Positions 1 through 7,749 of a stretch of 26,761 nucleotides of DNA are shown here, in pieces. The notes beneath the pieces are model-generated. The model was not told the origin of the DNA, made no database searches, and saw only the letters and a program-made list of their open reading frames with translations. Both the position numbers and the translations under genes were made by a program. Position 1 is the stretch's first letter. Every line of letters begins with the position of its first letter. Origin of the DNA: HGM13006 sp964514175 (GTDB taxonomy: Bacteria > Bacillota > Clostridia > Oscillospirales > Oscillospiraceae); assembly GCA_964514175.1 (NCBI GenBank), contig CAZEPQ010000011.1:1-26761 (forward strand), in the 5' to 3' direction.

Positions 1-1
1 C

Positions 2-58
2 CTTTCGGCGCACCTCACGCGGCTGTCCGGCCAGGTCACGCCCTATATGATACTTTAA
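2..58 (+). other. Possible 3' end of an upstream gene
   Basis: The first 58 bases are GC-rich and one frame reads through 18 codons to a TAA at 56-58, after which the DNA turns strongly AT-rich and promoter-like. This suggests the tail of a gene that starts outside the window. The other two forward frames also stay open for some distance (stops at 48-50 and 100-102), so the frame is not certain. The visible residues end in TPYMIL and I do not recognise the family. Confidence 0.25.
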
Positions 59-80
59 TTTCGGGTGCTTGTCAAATACA

Positions 81-108
81 TTGCAAAAAAAGTTTTTTAT
101 AGTATAAT
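81..108 (+). promoter_or_regulatory. Sigma-A type promoter upstream of murD
   Basis: TTGCAA (81-86) and a perfect TATAAT (103-108) are separated by 16 bp, about 45 bp before the murD start. The spacer is an A-run followed by a T-run, which could make the DNA curved. No operator or riboswitch-like structure is evident in the short leader. Confidence 0.7.
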
Positions 109-150
109 ATAACATTAGCAAACAAAAATTATGATTAAGGACTGATCCGT

Positions 151-1533
151 ATGACAGTGAATGAATACTTTAAAGCCCTTCAGGACAAACGTGTTGCCGT
201 TGTTGGCCTTGGTATCAGCAATCGGCCCCTTGTAAAGCTGCTTTTGGAGCATGGCATTTCCGTTTTGTGCTGCGATAAGACCCCCAGAGAGAAGCTTCTT
301 CCCGAAGTGCTGGAGCTTGAGAAAATGGGTGCTGTCCTAAAGCTGGGGGATGACTATCTTGAGCACATCCAGGCGGATGTGGTGTTCCGTACCCCCGGTT
401 TGAACCTCAATACGCCCCAGTTGGTGGAGCTAAAGAAGAATGGCACCATTATCACCTCTGAGATGGAGGCCTTCTTTGCGGTCTGCCCCTGCAAGATTTT
501 TGGTATTACCGGCTCTGACGGAAAGACCACCACCACCACTCTGGTGGCAAGGTTGCTGGAAGGGGCAGGAAAGACGGTCTACTGCGGCGGCAATATCGGT
601 ACGCCCCTGCTACCCCTGGCTGAAAAAATGACGGAAAATGATGTGGCGGTGGTGGAGCTCAGCTCCTTCCAGCTCATGGGTATGACCGTCAGCCCTCAGG
701 TCTCTGTGATCACCAATCTTTCTCCCAACCATCTGGATATCCATAAGGATATGGAGGAGTATGTTTCCTCCAAGGAGAACATCTATCTCCATCAAAATGA
801 GAATGATACCGTGGTACTGAATCTGGACAATGAACTTACCAACGCCCTGACCCCCAAGGCAAAGGGCAAGGTGCTGAAATTCTCCCGGAAGCAGCGGGTG
901 GAACGGGGCTATTACCTCCGGGGCGACAACATGATCTGCCGTGTAGATGGGGAAAAGGAAACAGAGATTATGGATGCCTCCCAGATCCTTATTCCCGGTG
1001 TTCATAACATTGAAAACTACATGACAGCCTTCTGTGCGGTGGAGGGTCTTGTGGGAAAAGAGACCATGATCGAACTGGCCCGTACCTTCGGCGGTGTGGC
1101 CCACCGTATCGAGCTGGTGAGAGTGAAGGATGGGGTGCGGTACTATGACAGCTCCATTGATTCTTCCCCTAACCGTACCAAGGCTGCCCTGAGAAGCTTC
1201 CCGGAGAAGGTCATTATGGTGGCTGGCGGCAAGGATAAGGGCATCGCTTATGATGACCTTGGGCCGGAACTGCGGGAACATGTAAAGCTGCTGGTGCTCA
1301 CCGGCATGACTGCGGGAAAGATCCGGGCTGCGGCAGAGCAGGTACCTGGTTATGACGGTACTAACCCGGAGATCATTGACATCGAGGGCTTTGATGATGC
1401 CATCCGCACGGCGGCCTCTCGTGCTGTCAGCGGCGATGTGGTGATCCTTTCTCCCGCCAGCACCTCCTTTGATCGGTTCCGCAACTTTGAGGAACGGGGA
1501 GATCGGTTTAAGGCTGTGGTTATGAGCCTTTGA
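151..1533 (+). CDS. murD: UDP-N-acetylmuramoylalanine--D-glutamate ligase
   Basis: This cytoplasmic Mur ligase adds D-glutamate to UDP-MurNAc-L-Ala using ATP, the second amino-acid step of peptidoglycan stem peptide synthesis. The 460-residue length fits the family. The N-terminal Rossmann-like part has VVGLGISNRPL near residue 17; the central ATPase domain has the P-loop GITGSDGKTTT at 118-128 (K125), and HNIENYMTAF marks the central/C-terminal boundary. The C-terminal SPASTSFDRF...FEERG motif is typical of MurD rather than MurC, E or F. The ATG at 151 follows AAGGA (137-141) at about 9 nt. It stands apart from the usual dcw cluster: no mraY, ftsW or murG is next to it. Instead it precedes a PLP enzyme and ispDF, with 27 nt to the next gene, so a shared transcript from the promoter at 81-108 is likely (inference). 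Confidence 0.96.
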   Translation: MTVNEYFKALQDKRVAVVGLGISNRPLVKLLLEHGISVLCCDKTPREKLLPEVLELEKMGAVLKLGDDYLEHIQADVVFRTPGLNLNTPQLVELKKNGTIITSEMEAFFAVCPCKIFGITGSDGKTTTTTLVARLLEGAGKTVYCGGNIGTPLLPLAEKMTENDVAVVELSSFQLMGMTVSPQVSVITNLSPNHLDIHKDMEEYVSSKENIYLHQNENDTVVLNLDNELTNALTPKAKGKVLKFSRKQRVERGYYLRGDNMICRVDGEKETEIMDASQILIPGVHNIENYMTAFCAVEGLVGKETMIELARTFGGVAHRIELVRVKDGVRYYDSSIDSSPNRTKAALRSFPEKVIMVAGGKDKGIAYDDLGPELREHVKLLVLTGMTAGKIRAAAEQVPGYDGTNPEIIDIEGFDDAIRTAASRAVSGDVVILSPASTSFDRFRNFEERGDRFKAVVMSL

Positions 1534-1560
1534 TATTACGTTTGTGAGGATGAAAAATAG

Positions 1561-2814
1561 ATGATTTCTGAGAATACAAGAGAAATTGCCCGCCGTGTTA
1601 CGGAAAAGACCCGGCCTGTCTTTGAACGGATCGACGCGGTGGCGGAGAAAAATGCGGAAAAAATGCTCAAGGCCTTTCAGGACCACCGGGTCAGCGCTGC
1701 TCATTTGGTAGGCACCACCGGCTATGGCTATGACGACCTGGGCCGCGATGCCCTGGATAAGATTTTTGCCCAGGTATTCTGCGCGGAGGCCGGATTGGTT
1801 CGGAGCCAGTTTGTCAGCGGCACCCATACCATCACCTGTGCCATTTCCGGCATTCTGCGGCCCGGAGACACGGTCATTTCCGCTTTTGGCCCTCCCTATG
1901 ATACCCTTCAGGGGGTCTTGGGGGTTACCGGCAATGCCCCCGGCAATCTGATGGAAATGGGCATAAAATACCGTCAGGTGGATGAAACGGCGGATTTAAA
2001 GCCGGATATCCCCGGAATCTGTGCCGCTGTCCGGGAACCCGGCGCAAAGCTGCTGATGATCCAGCGTTCCAGAGGCTACTCCCTTCGATCTGCACTGACG
2101 GTGAAGGAGATCGGAGAGATCATTTCCGCAGCCAAGGAAGCAAACCCGGATATTCTGGTGTTTGTGGACAACTGCTACGGTGAATTTGTGGAAGAAACAG
2201 AGCCCACAGAGGTGGGGGCTGACATTATGGCCGGCTCCCTCATCAAGAACCCCGGCGGCGGCATTGCCCCCACCGGTGGCTACATCGTGGGCCGGGAGGA
2301 CCTGGTGGAGATGGCAGCCATGCGGCTGACCTGTCCCGGCATCGGTCGGGAATGCGGATGTAGCCAGGATGTGAACCGGCTGCTGTATCAGGGCTTCTTT
2401 ATGGCACCCCATGTGACGGCCCAGGCTCTGAAAACCGCGGTATTCTGCGCCGGAGCCATGGAGGAATTGGGCTATAAGAGCTCGCCTTCCATGGATGCCT
2501 ATCGGGGCGATATTGTGCAGACGGTGGAGTTCGGCAAGCCGGAGCTGCTGCGGGCCTTCTGCCGGGGCGTTCAGATGGGCGCTCCCGTGGATTCCTATGT
2601 GACCCCGGAGCCCTGGGCTATGCCCGGATACGAGGACGATGTGATCATGGCGGCAGGTGCCTTTGTGCAGGGCGCATCCATTGAGCTCAGCGCTGACGGC
2701 CCCATGCGTGCGCCCTATATGGCCTATCTCCAGGGCGGCATTACCTATGAATCTGGCAAGCTGGGAATCCTGCTGGCGCTGGAACAGCTTTTGAGAATTG
2801 AGGGGAAGCTATGA
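1561..2814 (+). CDS. YnbB-type PLP enzyme (methionine gamma-lyase-like / 'aluminum resistance' family)
   Basis: A 417-residue fold-type I PLP enzyme of the family annotated as methionine gamma-lyase family or 'aluminum resistance protein' (Bacillus YnbB). Family membership is read from the N-terminal KAFQDHRV and GTTGYGYDDLGRD stretches, SGTHTITCAI, the ISAFGPPYDTL cofactor region, the FVDNCYGEF aspartate motif, and the presumed Schiff-base lysine K229 in AGSLIKNPGGGIAPTGGY. The true substrate is not established for the family; carbon-sulfur lyase activity is inferred from homology to Cys/Met metabolism enzymes. The ATG at 1561 has a weak GAGGAT site about 10 nt upstream. Its stop overlaps the ispD start (ATGA), so translation of the two is probably coupled. 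In Bacillus relatives this gene usually sits near hfq and glnR; placement between murD and ispD is different. Confidence 0.85.
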   Translation: MISENTREIARRVTEKTRPVFERIDAVAEKNAEKMLKAFQDHRVSAAHLVGTTGYGYDDLGRDALDKIFAQVFCAEAGLVRSQFVSGTHTITCAISGILRPGDTVISAFGPPYDTLQGVLGVTGNAPGNLMEMGIKYRQVDETADLKPDIPGICAAVREPGAKLLMIQRSRGYSLRSALTVKEIGEIISAAKEANPDILVFVDNCYGEFVEETEPTEVGADIMAGSLIKNPGGGIAPTGGYIVGREDLVEMAAMRLTCPGIGRECGCSQDVNRLLYQGFFMAPHVTAQALKTAVFCAGAMEELGYKSSPSMDAYRGDIVQTVEFGKPELLRAFCRGVQMGAPVDSYVTPEPWAMPGYEDDVIMAAGAFVQGASIELSADGPMRAPYMAYLQGGITYESGKLGILLALEQLLRIEGKL

Positions 2815-3536
2815 AAATTTTTGACTGGCATCGGGAAAAGAACCGTACCCATTGCACCGCTGTCATTGTAGCGGCAGGCAGTGCCTCCAGAATGCAGGGC
2901 ATCGACAAAATCATGGCGGATCTTTGCGGAAAGCCTGTCATAGTTCATACCATGGAGCGTTTTCAGAACGCCTCCTGCATCGACGAAATCGTGGTGGTGG
3001 CACGGCAAGACCGGGTGGAAACCATGGAGCAGCTTGTGAAAACCTATCACATTGACAAGGTCAGCGCTGTGGTTCCCGGCGGAGACAGCCGCATGGAATC
3101 TGTGGAAGCGGGCCTGCGGGCAGCCAGCAAACAGACGGTTCTTGCAGCCATTCAGGATGGGGCACGGCCTCTTGTTACTGAGGAAATCATCAAAAAGACG
3201 GTGGATAAGGCCCTGAGCTACCACGCCGCGGCCCCTGCGGTGCCTGTGAAGGACACCATCAAAGTCATCAGCGAGGATGGTCGTGTGGAGAATACGCCGG
3301 ATCGGGACACTCTGCGGGCGGTACAGACCCCTCAGGTTTTTGATCGGGATCTGCTGTTGGCTGCCTGGCAGCGAGCAAAGAAGGAAAAACTCAACTATAC
3401 CGACGACTGCGGCGCTATGGAGGGCCTTGGTGTCCATGTGTATCTGACTGAGGGCAGTGAGGAAAATCTGAAGATCACCACCCCTCTGGATATGCAGGTG
3501 GCGGAGCTTATTTTGAAAGGCAGGGAACAGGCATGA
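2811..3536 (+). CDS. ispD: 2-C-methyl-D-erythritol 4-phosphate cytidylyltransferase
   Basis: Transfers CMP from CTP to methylerythritol 4-phosphate, the third step of the MEP isoprenoid pathway, in the cytosol. The 241-residue protein has the nucleotidyltransferase signature AVIVAAGSASRM near residues 18-29 followed by K33, the DGARP loop at 116-120 (DAARP in many homologues), PVKDTIK and TPQVF. About 17 residues precede the usual start of the fold (MKIFDWHREKNRTHC), a short N-terminal extension. The ATG at 2811 overlaps the previous stop and follows AGGGGAAG. It overlaps ispF by 4 nt, and the two encode nearly successive pathway steps (IspE lies between them and is not in the window). Confidence 0.96.
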   Translation: MKIFDWHREKNRTHCTAVIVAAGSASRMQGIDKIMADLCGKPVIVHTMERFQNASCIDEIVVVARQDRVETMEQLVKTYHIDKVSAVVPGGDSRMESVEAGLRAASKQTVLAAIQDGARPLVTEEIIKKTVDKALSYHAAAPAVPVKDTIKVISEDGRVENTPDRDTLRAVQTPQVFDRDLLLAAWQRAKKEKLNYTDDCGAMEGLGVHVYLTEGSEENLKITTPLDMQVAELILKGREQA

Positions 3537-4006
3537 GAATTGGACACGGCTATGACGTACATAAGCTGGTGGAGGGGCGAAAGCTGATCCTGGGCGGCGT
3601 GGAAATTCCCCACACCCTGGGACTTCTGGGCCATTCCGATGCCGACGTGCTGACCCATGCCATCATGGACGCCCTGCTGGGAGCTGCCGGACTGGGGGAT
3701 ATCGGACGACATTTCCCAGACAACGACAATAGCTTCAAGGATATTGACAGCCAGATCCTGCTTCGTAAGGTCTGCGCCCTTTTGAAGGAGAAAAACTACC
3801 GCATTGGCAATCTGGACGCCACTGTTATCGCACAGAAGCCCAAGCTGGCACCGCACTTGGAAAAGATGATCGAGACGCTGGCAGGCAATATGGAGATCTG
3901 GCCTGATCAGATCAACCTGAAGGCTACCACCGAGGAACGCCTGGGCTTTACCGGCAGGGAAGAGGGCATCAGCGCCCACTGCGTTTGTCTGATTGAGGAA
4001 ATATAA
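3533..4006 (+). CDS. ispF: 2-C-methyl-D-erythritol 2,4-cyclodiphosphate synthase
   Basis: Cyclises CDP-methylerythritol 2-phosphate to MEcPP, releasing CMP; works as a metal-dependent homotrimer in the cytosol. At 157 residues it has the standard family length. The metal-binding DxH is D8-H10 in RIGHGYDVH, followed by GHSDADVLTHAIMDALLGAAGLGDIGRHFP and the C-terminal KATTEERLGFTGREEGI signature. The ATG at 3533 overlaps the ispD stop (ATGA) after GGGAACA. The MEP products feed undecaprenyl phosphate, so this pair fits functionally with murD upstream. No convincing terminator follows before the hairpin at 4043. Confidence 0.97.
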   Translation: MRIGHGYDVHKLVEGRKLILGGVEIPHTLGLLGHSDADVLTHAIMDALLGAAGLGDIGRHFPDNDNSFKDIDSQILLRKVCALLKEKNYRIGNLDATVIAQKPKLAPHLEKMIETLAGNMEIWPDQINLKATTEERLGFTGREEGISAHCVCLIEEI

Positions 4007-4042
4007 GTCCGAAACGGTCGGAACAAATTGAAATATTTTGCG

Positions 4043-4085
4043 TATCATGCTCATGGGAGGAGATTCTATGAGCATGATATTTTTT
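4043..4085 (+). promoter_or_regulatory. Perfect inverted repeat around the SD and start codon, followed by a T6 tract
   Basis: TATCATGCTCAT (4043-4054) and ATGAGCATGATA (4068-4079) are exact reverse complements around a 13-nt loop (4055-4067) that holds the Shine-Dalgarno GGGAGGAG. The start codon of the next gene (4068-4070) is the first three bases of the 3' arm, and six Ts follow directly (4080-4085). As RNA this could act as an attenuator-type terminator after ispF, as a translation control hairpin, or both; as DNA it could be a dimeric operator. The stem has only four G/C pairs in twelve, so its strength as a terminator is moderate. The structure is seen directly; its function is inference. 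Confidence 0.6.
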
Positions 4086-4319
4086 ACCTTCCGTGCCCAA
4101 ACCAGGGCAAAACAGGCGGTAAATATGCTGCAAAAGGCCGGCGTTCCTGCCCGACTGGGGAAAACGCCCAGCCGTATCGCTGTCAATGGCTGCGGCTATG
4201 GCGTTTGGGTCCCGGAAACGCAAAGCGTGTGGGCTGCGGATAAAATGAAACAGGCCGGAGCGAATTTTGAGAAAAGCTACCGGATGGACGGGGGGATACC
4301 CCAGGAGGTGTGGCTGTGA
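4068..4319 (+). CDS. DUF3343 small protein, putative Se/S carrier
   Basis: An 83-residue soluble protein beginning MSMIFFTFRAQTRAKQA. It resembles DUF3343 proteins, often annotated 'putative Se/S carrier-like', which occur beside class V aminotransferases and selenium genes in Firmicutes. C42, in the segment NGCGYGV, sits where family members carry a conserved cysteine and would be the natural persulfide or selenopersulfide acceptor (inference). The ATG at 4068 is chosen because GGGAGGAG (4055-4062) is 5 nt upstream; an in-frame TTG at 4038 would read through the hairpin and has no SD. Its stop overlaps the GTG of the next gene (GTGA), and the SD for that gene lies inside this one, indicating coupled translation and a shared function. 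Confidence 0.75.
   Translation: MSMIFFTFRAQTRAKQAVNMLQKAGVPARLGKTPSRIAVNGCGYGVWVPETQSVWAADKMKQAGANFEKSYRMDGGIPQEVWL
4303..4308 (+). promoter_or_regulatory. Shine-Dalgarno AGGAGG deciding the GTG start at 4316
   Basis: Perfect AGGAGG seven bases before GTG 4316. The in-frame GTG at 4310 is only one base away from it and is too close to be the initiator. Confidence 0.7.
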
Positions 4320-5434
4320 TCTATCTGGACAACGGCGCAACCTCCATGCCCAAGCCCCGGACGGTGATCGACAGCGTCACCGGGGCAATGAAAAACTACG
4401 CTTCCCCTGGACGGGGCAGCTCCAAAGCCTCCGAGGGGGCAGAGGAAATGCTTTTCGCCCTGAGAAATGAATCGGGAGAAATGTTCGGCTGCCCGGCGGA
4501 CCGGGTGGTGCTGACCACTTCCGCCACCCATGGGCTGAATATTGCCATCAAATCTCTGGCGGGGCGGGGGAGCCGTGTGGTGGTTTCGGGCATGGAGCAC
4601 AACGCGGTCATGCGGCCCTTACGGGCCATTGGGGCAGAAGTGGAGATTGCAAGAGGGGCATTGTTTGACAGGCAGCGGCTTCTGAATGAACTGGATGAAA
4701 AGCTGCGGCGGGGGACAGATCTCTGCGTGATGAATCATGTGTCCAATGTGTTTGGCTGGGTGCAGCCTGTGGAGGAAACTGCCCAAATGTGCCGGGACAG
4801 GGGCATTCCATTTGTTCTGGATGCTTCTCAGTCTGCCGGAACTCTGCCCATCCATATGGAGAAGCTGGGGGCGGCCTTTGTGGCCATGCCGGGACACAAG
4901 GGACTCTTGGGCCCCTCCGGCACAGGTCTGCTTCTGTGCGGATGGGATGCGAAGACCCTGATGGAGGGGGGCACAGGCAGCCTTTCCAGAGAGCTTGACA
5001 TGCCGGAGTTCCTGCCGGATCGACTGGAACCTGGAACCCATAACATTCCCGGCGGGGCGGGGCTTTTGGCAGGAATCAGATTTGTGCGGCGGAGAGGAAT
5101 TGACCAGATCCTGCGCCACGAGCAGCGTTTGGGGAGACTTGCGGCAAAGCTGTTGGGGGAGATAGCCGGCGTCAGGGTGTTTACGGGGGAGGATCAAACC
5201 GGGGTGCTGTCCTTCCAGCCGGGGGGCCAGGACTGTGTACTGTTTGCCGAAGCACTGGCAAAGAAGTGGGGCATTGCCCTTCGTGCGGGACTGCACTGTG
5301 CTCCAGTGGCACATGAAACTGCCGGAACCCTGGAGGAGGGAACCATTCGTGTAAGCCCTGGGCCTTTCTCAACAGAAAATGATATTCGGATTCTGGCTCG
5401 GGCTGTGGAACAGCAGATGGGGACTGAAATGTAA
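4316..5434 (+). CDS. Class V aminotransferase / cysteine desulfurase-like enzyme (EF2568-type)
   Basis: A 372-residue PLP enzyme of the NifS/SufS superfamily, resembling the short-N-terminus clade known as the EF2568 family. Visible motifs: YLDNGATSMPKP at the N-terminus, SATHGLN, VSGMEHNAVMRP, the PLP aspartate in VLDASQSAG, the Schiff-base lysine K195 in MPGHKG, and the candidate sulfur-accepting cysteine C328 in RAGLHCAPVAHETAGT followed by GTIRVSPGPF. Known relatives are cysteine desulfurases or selenocysteine lyases; this clade's substrate is not settled. The GTG at 4316 overlaps the DUF3343 stop, which suggests the enzyme loads sulfur or selenium onto that small protein (inference). No isc/suf scaffold, selD or molybdenum hydroxylase gene is in the window. 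The next gene has its own promoter. Confidence 0.88.
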   Translation: MIYLDNGATSMPKPRTVIDSVTGAMKNYASPGRGSSKASEGAEEMLFALRNESGEMFGCPADRVVLTTSATHGLNIAIKSLAGRGSRVVVSGMEHNAVMRPLRAIGAEVEIARGALFDRQRLLNELDEKLRRGTDLCVMNHVSNVFGWVQPVEETAQMCRDRGIPFVLDASQSAGTLPIHMEKLGAAFVAMPGHKGLLGPSGTGLLLCGWDAKTLMEGGTGSLSRELDMPEFLPDRLEPGTHNIPGGAGLLAGIRFVRRRGIDQILRHEQRLGRLAAKLLGEIAGVRVFTGEDQTGVLSFQPGGQDCVLFAEALAKKWGIALRAGLHCAPVAHETAGTLEEGTIRVSPGPFSTENDIRILARAVEQQMGTEM

Positions 5435-5470
5435 AGATTTTGTGAAGGGCGAAATTTTTTGAATGCAGCC

Positions 5471-5499
5471 TTGCCATTTATAAACCGGTTTTGTATAAT
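5471..5499 (+). promoter_or_regulatory. Strong sigma-A promoter of the cdaA operon with a palindromic spacer
   Basis: TTGCCA (5471-5476) and TATAAT (5494-5499) lie 17 bp apart, about 48 bp before the cdaA start. The spacer holds the perfect 10-bp palindrome AAACCGGTTT (5482-5491), placed where a bound protein would block RNA polymerase. A regulator is not identifiable from the sequence. Confidence 0.75.
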
Positions 5500-5546
5500 A
5501 AGAATATGTAAACCTGCGTCATCCGACAGAAACGGAGAGATACGCT

Positions 5547-6431
5547 TTGAATACACTCGAGCTATTATGGAACCGCATTCGGAATGTGGTTTCAATTATC
5601 AATTTTCCGACGGATATTTTTGATATCCTGATCGTAACCTTCCTTGTTTATAAGATCCTGAATTTTTCCAAGTCACGTACCGCCGGTAAAATCGTCAAGG
5701 CTGTGGTGGTGCTGCTGCTTCTGAGCTATGCCTCTGAGATGCTGCATCTCAACACCCTGAATTTTCTGGTCAGTACCGCCATTGATGTAGGAATCGTGGC
5801 ATTGGTTGTGGTGTTTCAGCCGGAGCTTCGCCGTGCCCTGGAACGGCTGGGCGGCGGCTCCATTAAGGACCTGTTTGTATCCCGTGTCCAGGAAGGTGAC
5901 ACCGAGCGTACCATCGAACAGGTGGTGCAGGCCTGCCGCAATATGTCCCGGCAGAAGGTGGGCGCCCTCATTGTGTTCCAGCGGGGGACTAATCTGGAAG
6001 AGTATTTTATGACCGGCACCGTTGTGGATGCTGCTGTTTCCACAGAACTGCTGAAAAATATCTTTTTCCCCAAGGCCGCGCTGCATGATGGCGCTGTGGT
6101 GATCCGGGAGGATCGGGTTGCCGCTGCGGGCTGTGTGCTGCCTCTGACGGAGAACCCGGATCTGAGTCGTGACCTTGGCACCCGGCATCGGGCTGCCATC
6201 GGCATCAGCGAGCATTCTGATGCAGTGGTGGTGGTGGTCTCTGAGGAGACCGGCGTTATCTCCTGTGCAACGGGAGGCAATCTCAAGCGGTATCTTACCC
6301 CGGAAAACCTGACAAAGCTGCTGAAGTCTGAGCTGATGGAAGAAGAGGTGGTCCCGGTGCATCATCGGGTACGCCGGTATTTAGTGAAGTTTAAGAAGAC
6401 GAATGATGAGGACAGCCATGAAGAAGAATAA
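5547..6431 (+). CDS. cdaA: Diadenylate cyclase CdaA
   Basis: Membrane enzyme that condenses two ATP into cyclic di-AMP, the second messenger controlling potassium and osmolyte balance and cell-wall integrity in Gram-positives. The 294-residue protein has three N-terminal hydrophobic helices (about residues 10-90), then the DisA_N/DAC domain with DGA at 181-183 (ALHDGAVVI) and RHR at 213-215 (GTRHRAAIG), both catalytic signatures. FQPELRRALERLG marks the membrane/DAC junction. It starts at TTG 5547, 9 nt after GGAG (5534-5537); no better ATG or GTG is nearby. It overlaps cdaR by 14 nt, the usual partner arrangement. The C-terminal end is acidic (NDEDSHEEE). Confidence 0.96.
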   Translation: MNTLELLWNRIRNVVSIINFPTDIFDILIVTFLVYKILNFSKSRTAGKIVKAVVVLLLLSYASEMLHLNTLNFLVSTAIDVGIVALVVVFQPELRRALERLGGGSIKDLFVSRVQEGDTERTIEQVVQACRNMSRQKVGALIVFQRGTNLEEYFMTGTVVDAAVSTELLKNIFFPKAALHDGAVVIREDRVAAAGCVLPLTENPDLSRDLGTRHRAAIGISEHSDAVVVVVSEETGVISCATGGNLKRYLTPENLTKLLKSELMEEEVVPVHHRVRRYLVKFKKTNDEDSHEEE

Positions 6432-7749
6432 GATTATTTCCCTACTGCTGTCTGTGCTGATTGCGCTGTGTCTTTGGATCTATGTGGTCACCGTAGTGAC
6501 GCCGGAGGATACGCAGTGGGTCTATAATATCCCTGTGACCTTTATCAATGAGGATGGTCTGTTTTCTGACCGGAATCTTACTCTGACCGAGGGAAGAAAC
6601 CAGACGGTAAACCTGAAATTTCGGGGGAACCGCCAGGATCTTCAGAAGCTGTCTGCCTCCAATGTGGTGGTCACTGCTAATCTCAGTGAGGTGGAAGGCC
6701 CCGGACAGTGGCAGATCAGCTACCAGTATGAGCTACCGGACACTGTAAGTGTCAACGATATTTCCCTTGAGGAACGTAGCAGAAACACCGTAACCATTGA
6801 GGTGGATAAGCTTACCACAAAGGAAATCGAGCTCCGTGCGGTATTCCAGGGCGATGTGGCAGAGGGCTATATGCCGGAGGCCATTGAACTGGAGTACCAG
6901 TCCCTGACCATCAGCGGCCCCCAGGACATTATTGCTACGGTGGACTATGCCCAGGTGCTTCTGGAACGTACCAACGTCAGCAAGACCGTGTCCGATACCC
7001 TTTCTTATGCCTTTATGGACGAGGAGGGGAACGAAGTTGCCTCTGAGGAAATTCAGTGCGACGTGGACAAGGTTTCCGTTATGATGGTGGTCAACATGGT
7101 CAAGGAGATCCCGCTGACGGTCCAGTACATTGAGGGCGGCGGCGCAACCGCTGAAAATGTAATTGAAAACATCGAGCCATCTACTGTAACGGTGAAGGGT
7201 GACGCGGAGGATCTGGAGGGGCTGAACTCTCTGACCATTGCGAAGATCGACCTGAGTTCCCTGCAAAGTACCTATTCCGACACCTATAACATCATCATTC
7301 CGGATGGAATGACCATTATGAGCGAGGATACTGCCACAGTCAGCCTAGAGCTCAAGGGCCTGACGGAAAAGACCTTCCGTATTACCAATCTGGAGATGGC
7401 CAATGTTCCGGAGAGTGAGGAACTTCTGGCAACCATTGGTACCACATCCCTCCAGGTGAAGCTCCGTGGTCCCACGGATGTGATGGATGCCATCAGCTCC
7501 AGCAATGTGCGGGCGGTGGCAGACCTCAGCTTCTTGGGTTCTTCCACGGGTATGTTCAGCGTCCCTGTGACCATCTATGTGGACGGCTTTACCGATGTGG
7601 GAGCCATGGGCAGCTATACCATTATGGTTTCCATTTCCAAACAGGTGGAAGTGGAAGAAGTCATGGTGACGGTGTCGCCCAGCGCGGAACCCAGTGAAGA
7701 ACCCGTTGAAACGACAGAGCCGGAAGAGACAGAGGAGCCTACGGAATGA
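6418..7749 (+). CDS. cdaR: CdaA regulator with YbbR domains
   Basis: A 443-residue membrane-anchored extracytoplasmic protein. An N-terminal signal-anchor helix (about residues 5-27, IISLLLSVLIALCLWIYVVTVV) is followed by repeated YbbR-like beta domains recognisable by recurring blocks of the type VNLKFRG, IELRAVFQGDVAEGY and ITNLEMANVPE. CdaR binds and modulates CdaA in known systems. The C-terminus ends in a Pro/Ser/Glu/Thr tail (PSAEPSEEPVETTEPEETEE) outside the YbbR repeats. ATG 6418 is preferred over ATG 6403 because GAGGA (6408-6412) lies 5 nt upstream. The gene that commonly follows, glmM, is absent; an RseC-family gene overlaps the stop instead. Confidence 0.92.
   Translation: MKKNKIISLLLSVLIALCLWIYVVTVVTPEDTQWVYNIPVTFINEDGLFSDRNLTLTEGRNQTVNLKFRGNRQDLQKLSASNVVVTANLSEVEGPGQWQISYQYELPDTVSVNDISLEERSRNTVTIEVDKLTTKEIELRAVFQGDVAEGYMPEAIELEYQSLTISGPQDIIATVDYAQVLLERTNVSKTVSDTLSYAFMDEEGNEVASEEIQCDVDKVSVMMVVNMVKEIPLTVQYIEGGGATAENVIENIEPSTVTVKGDAEDLEGLNSLTIAKIDLSSLQSTYSDTYNIIIPDGMTIMSEDTATVSLELKGLTEKTFRITNLEMANVPESEELLATIGTTSLQVKLRGPTDVMDAISSSNVRAVADLSFLGSSTGMFSVPVTIYVDGFTDVGAMGSYTIMVSISKQVEVEEVMVTVSPSAEPSEEPVETTEPEETEEPTE

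Noticed and set aside
610..1827. 405-codon minus-strand open frame opposite murD and the YnbB gene
   Set aside because: It crosses two strongly supported + strand genes, has no recognisable domain or SD, and is rich in His/Gly/Gln as expected from an antisense shadow of biased codons.
4007..4042. Anti-terminator or riboswitch upstream of the DUF3343 hairpin
   Set aside because: Only a weak 4-bp TCCG/CGGA pairing is visible in the 36 nt after ispF; too short for a known ligand-binding domain.
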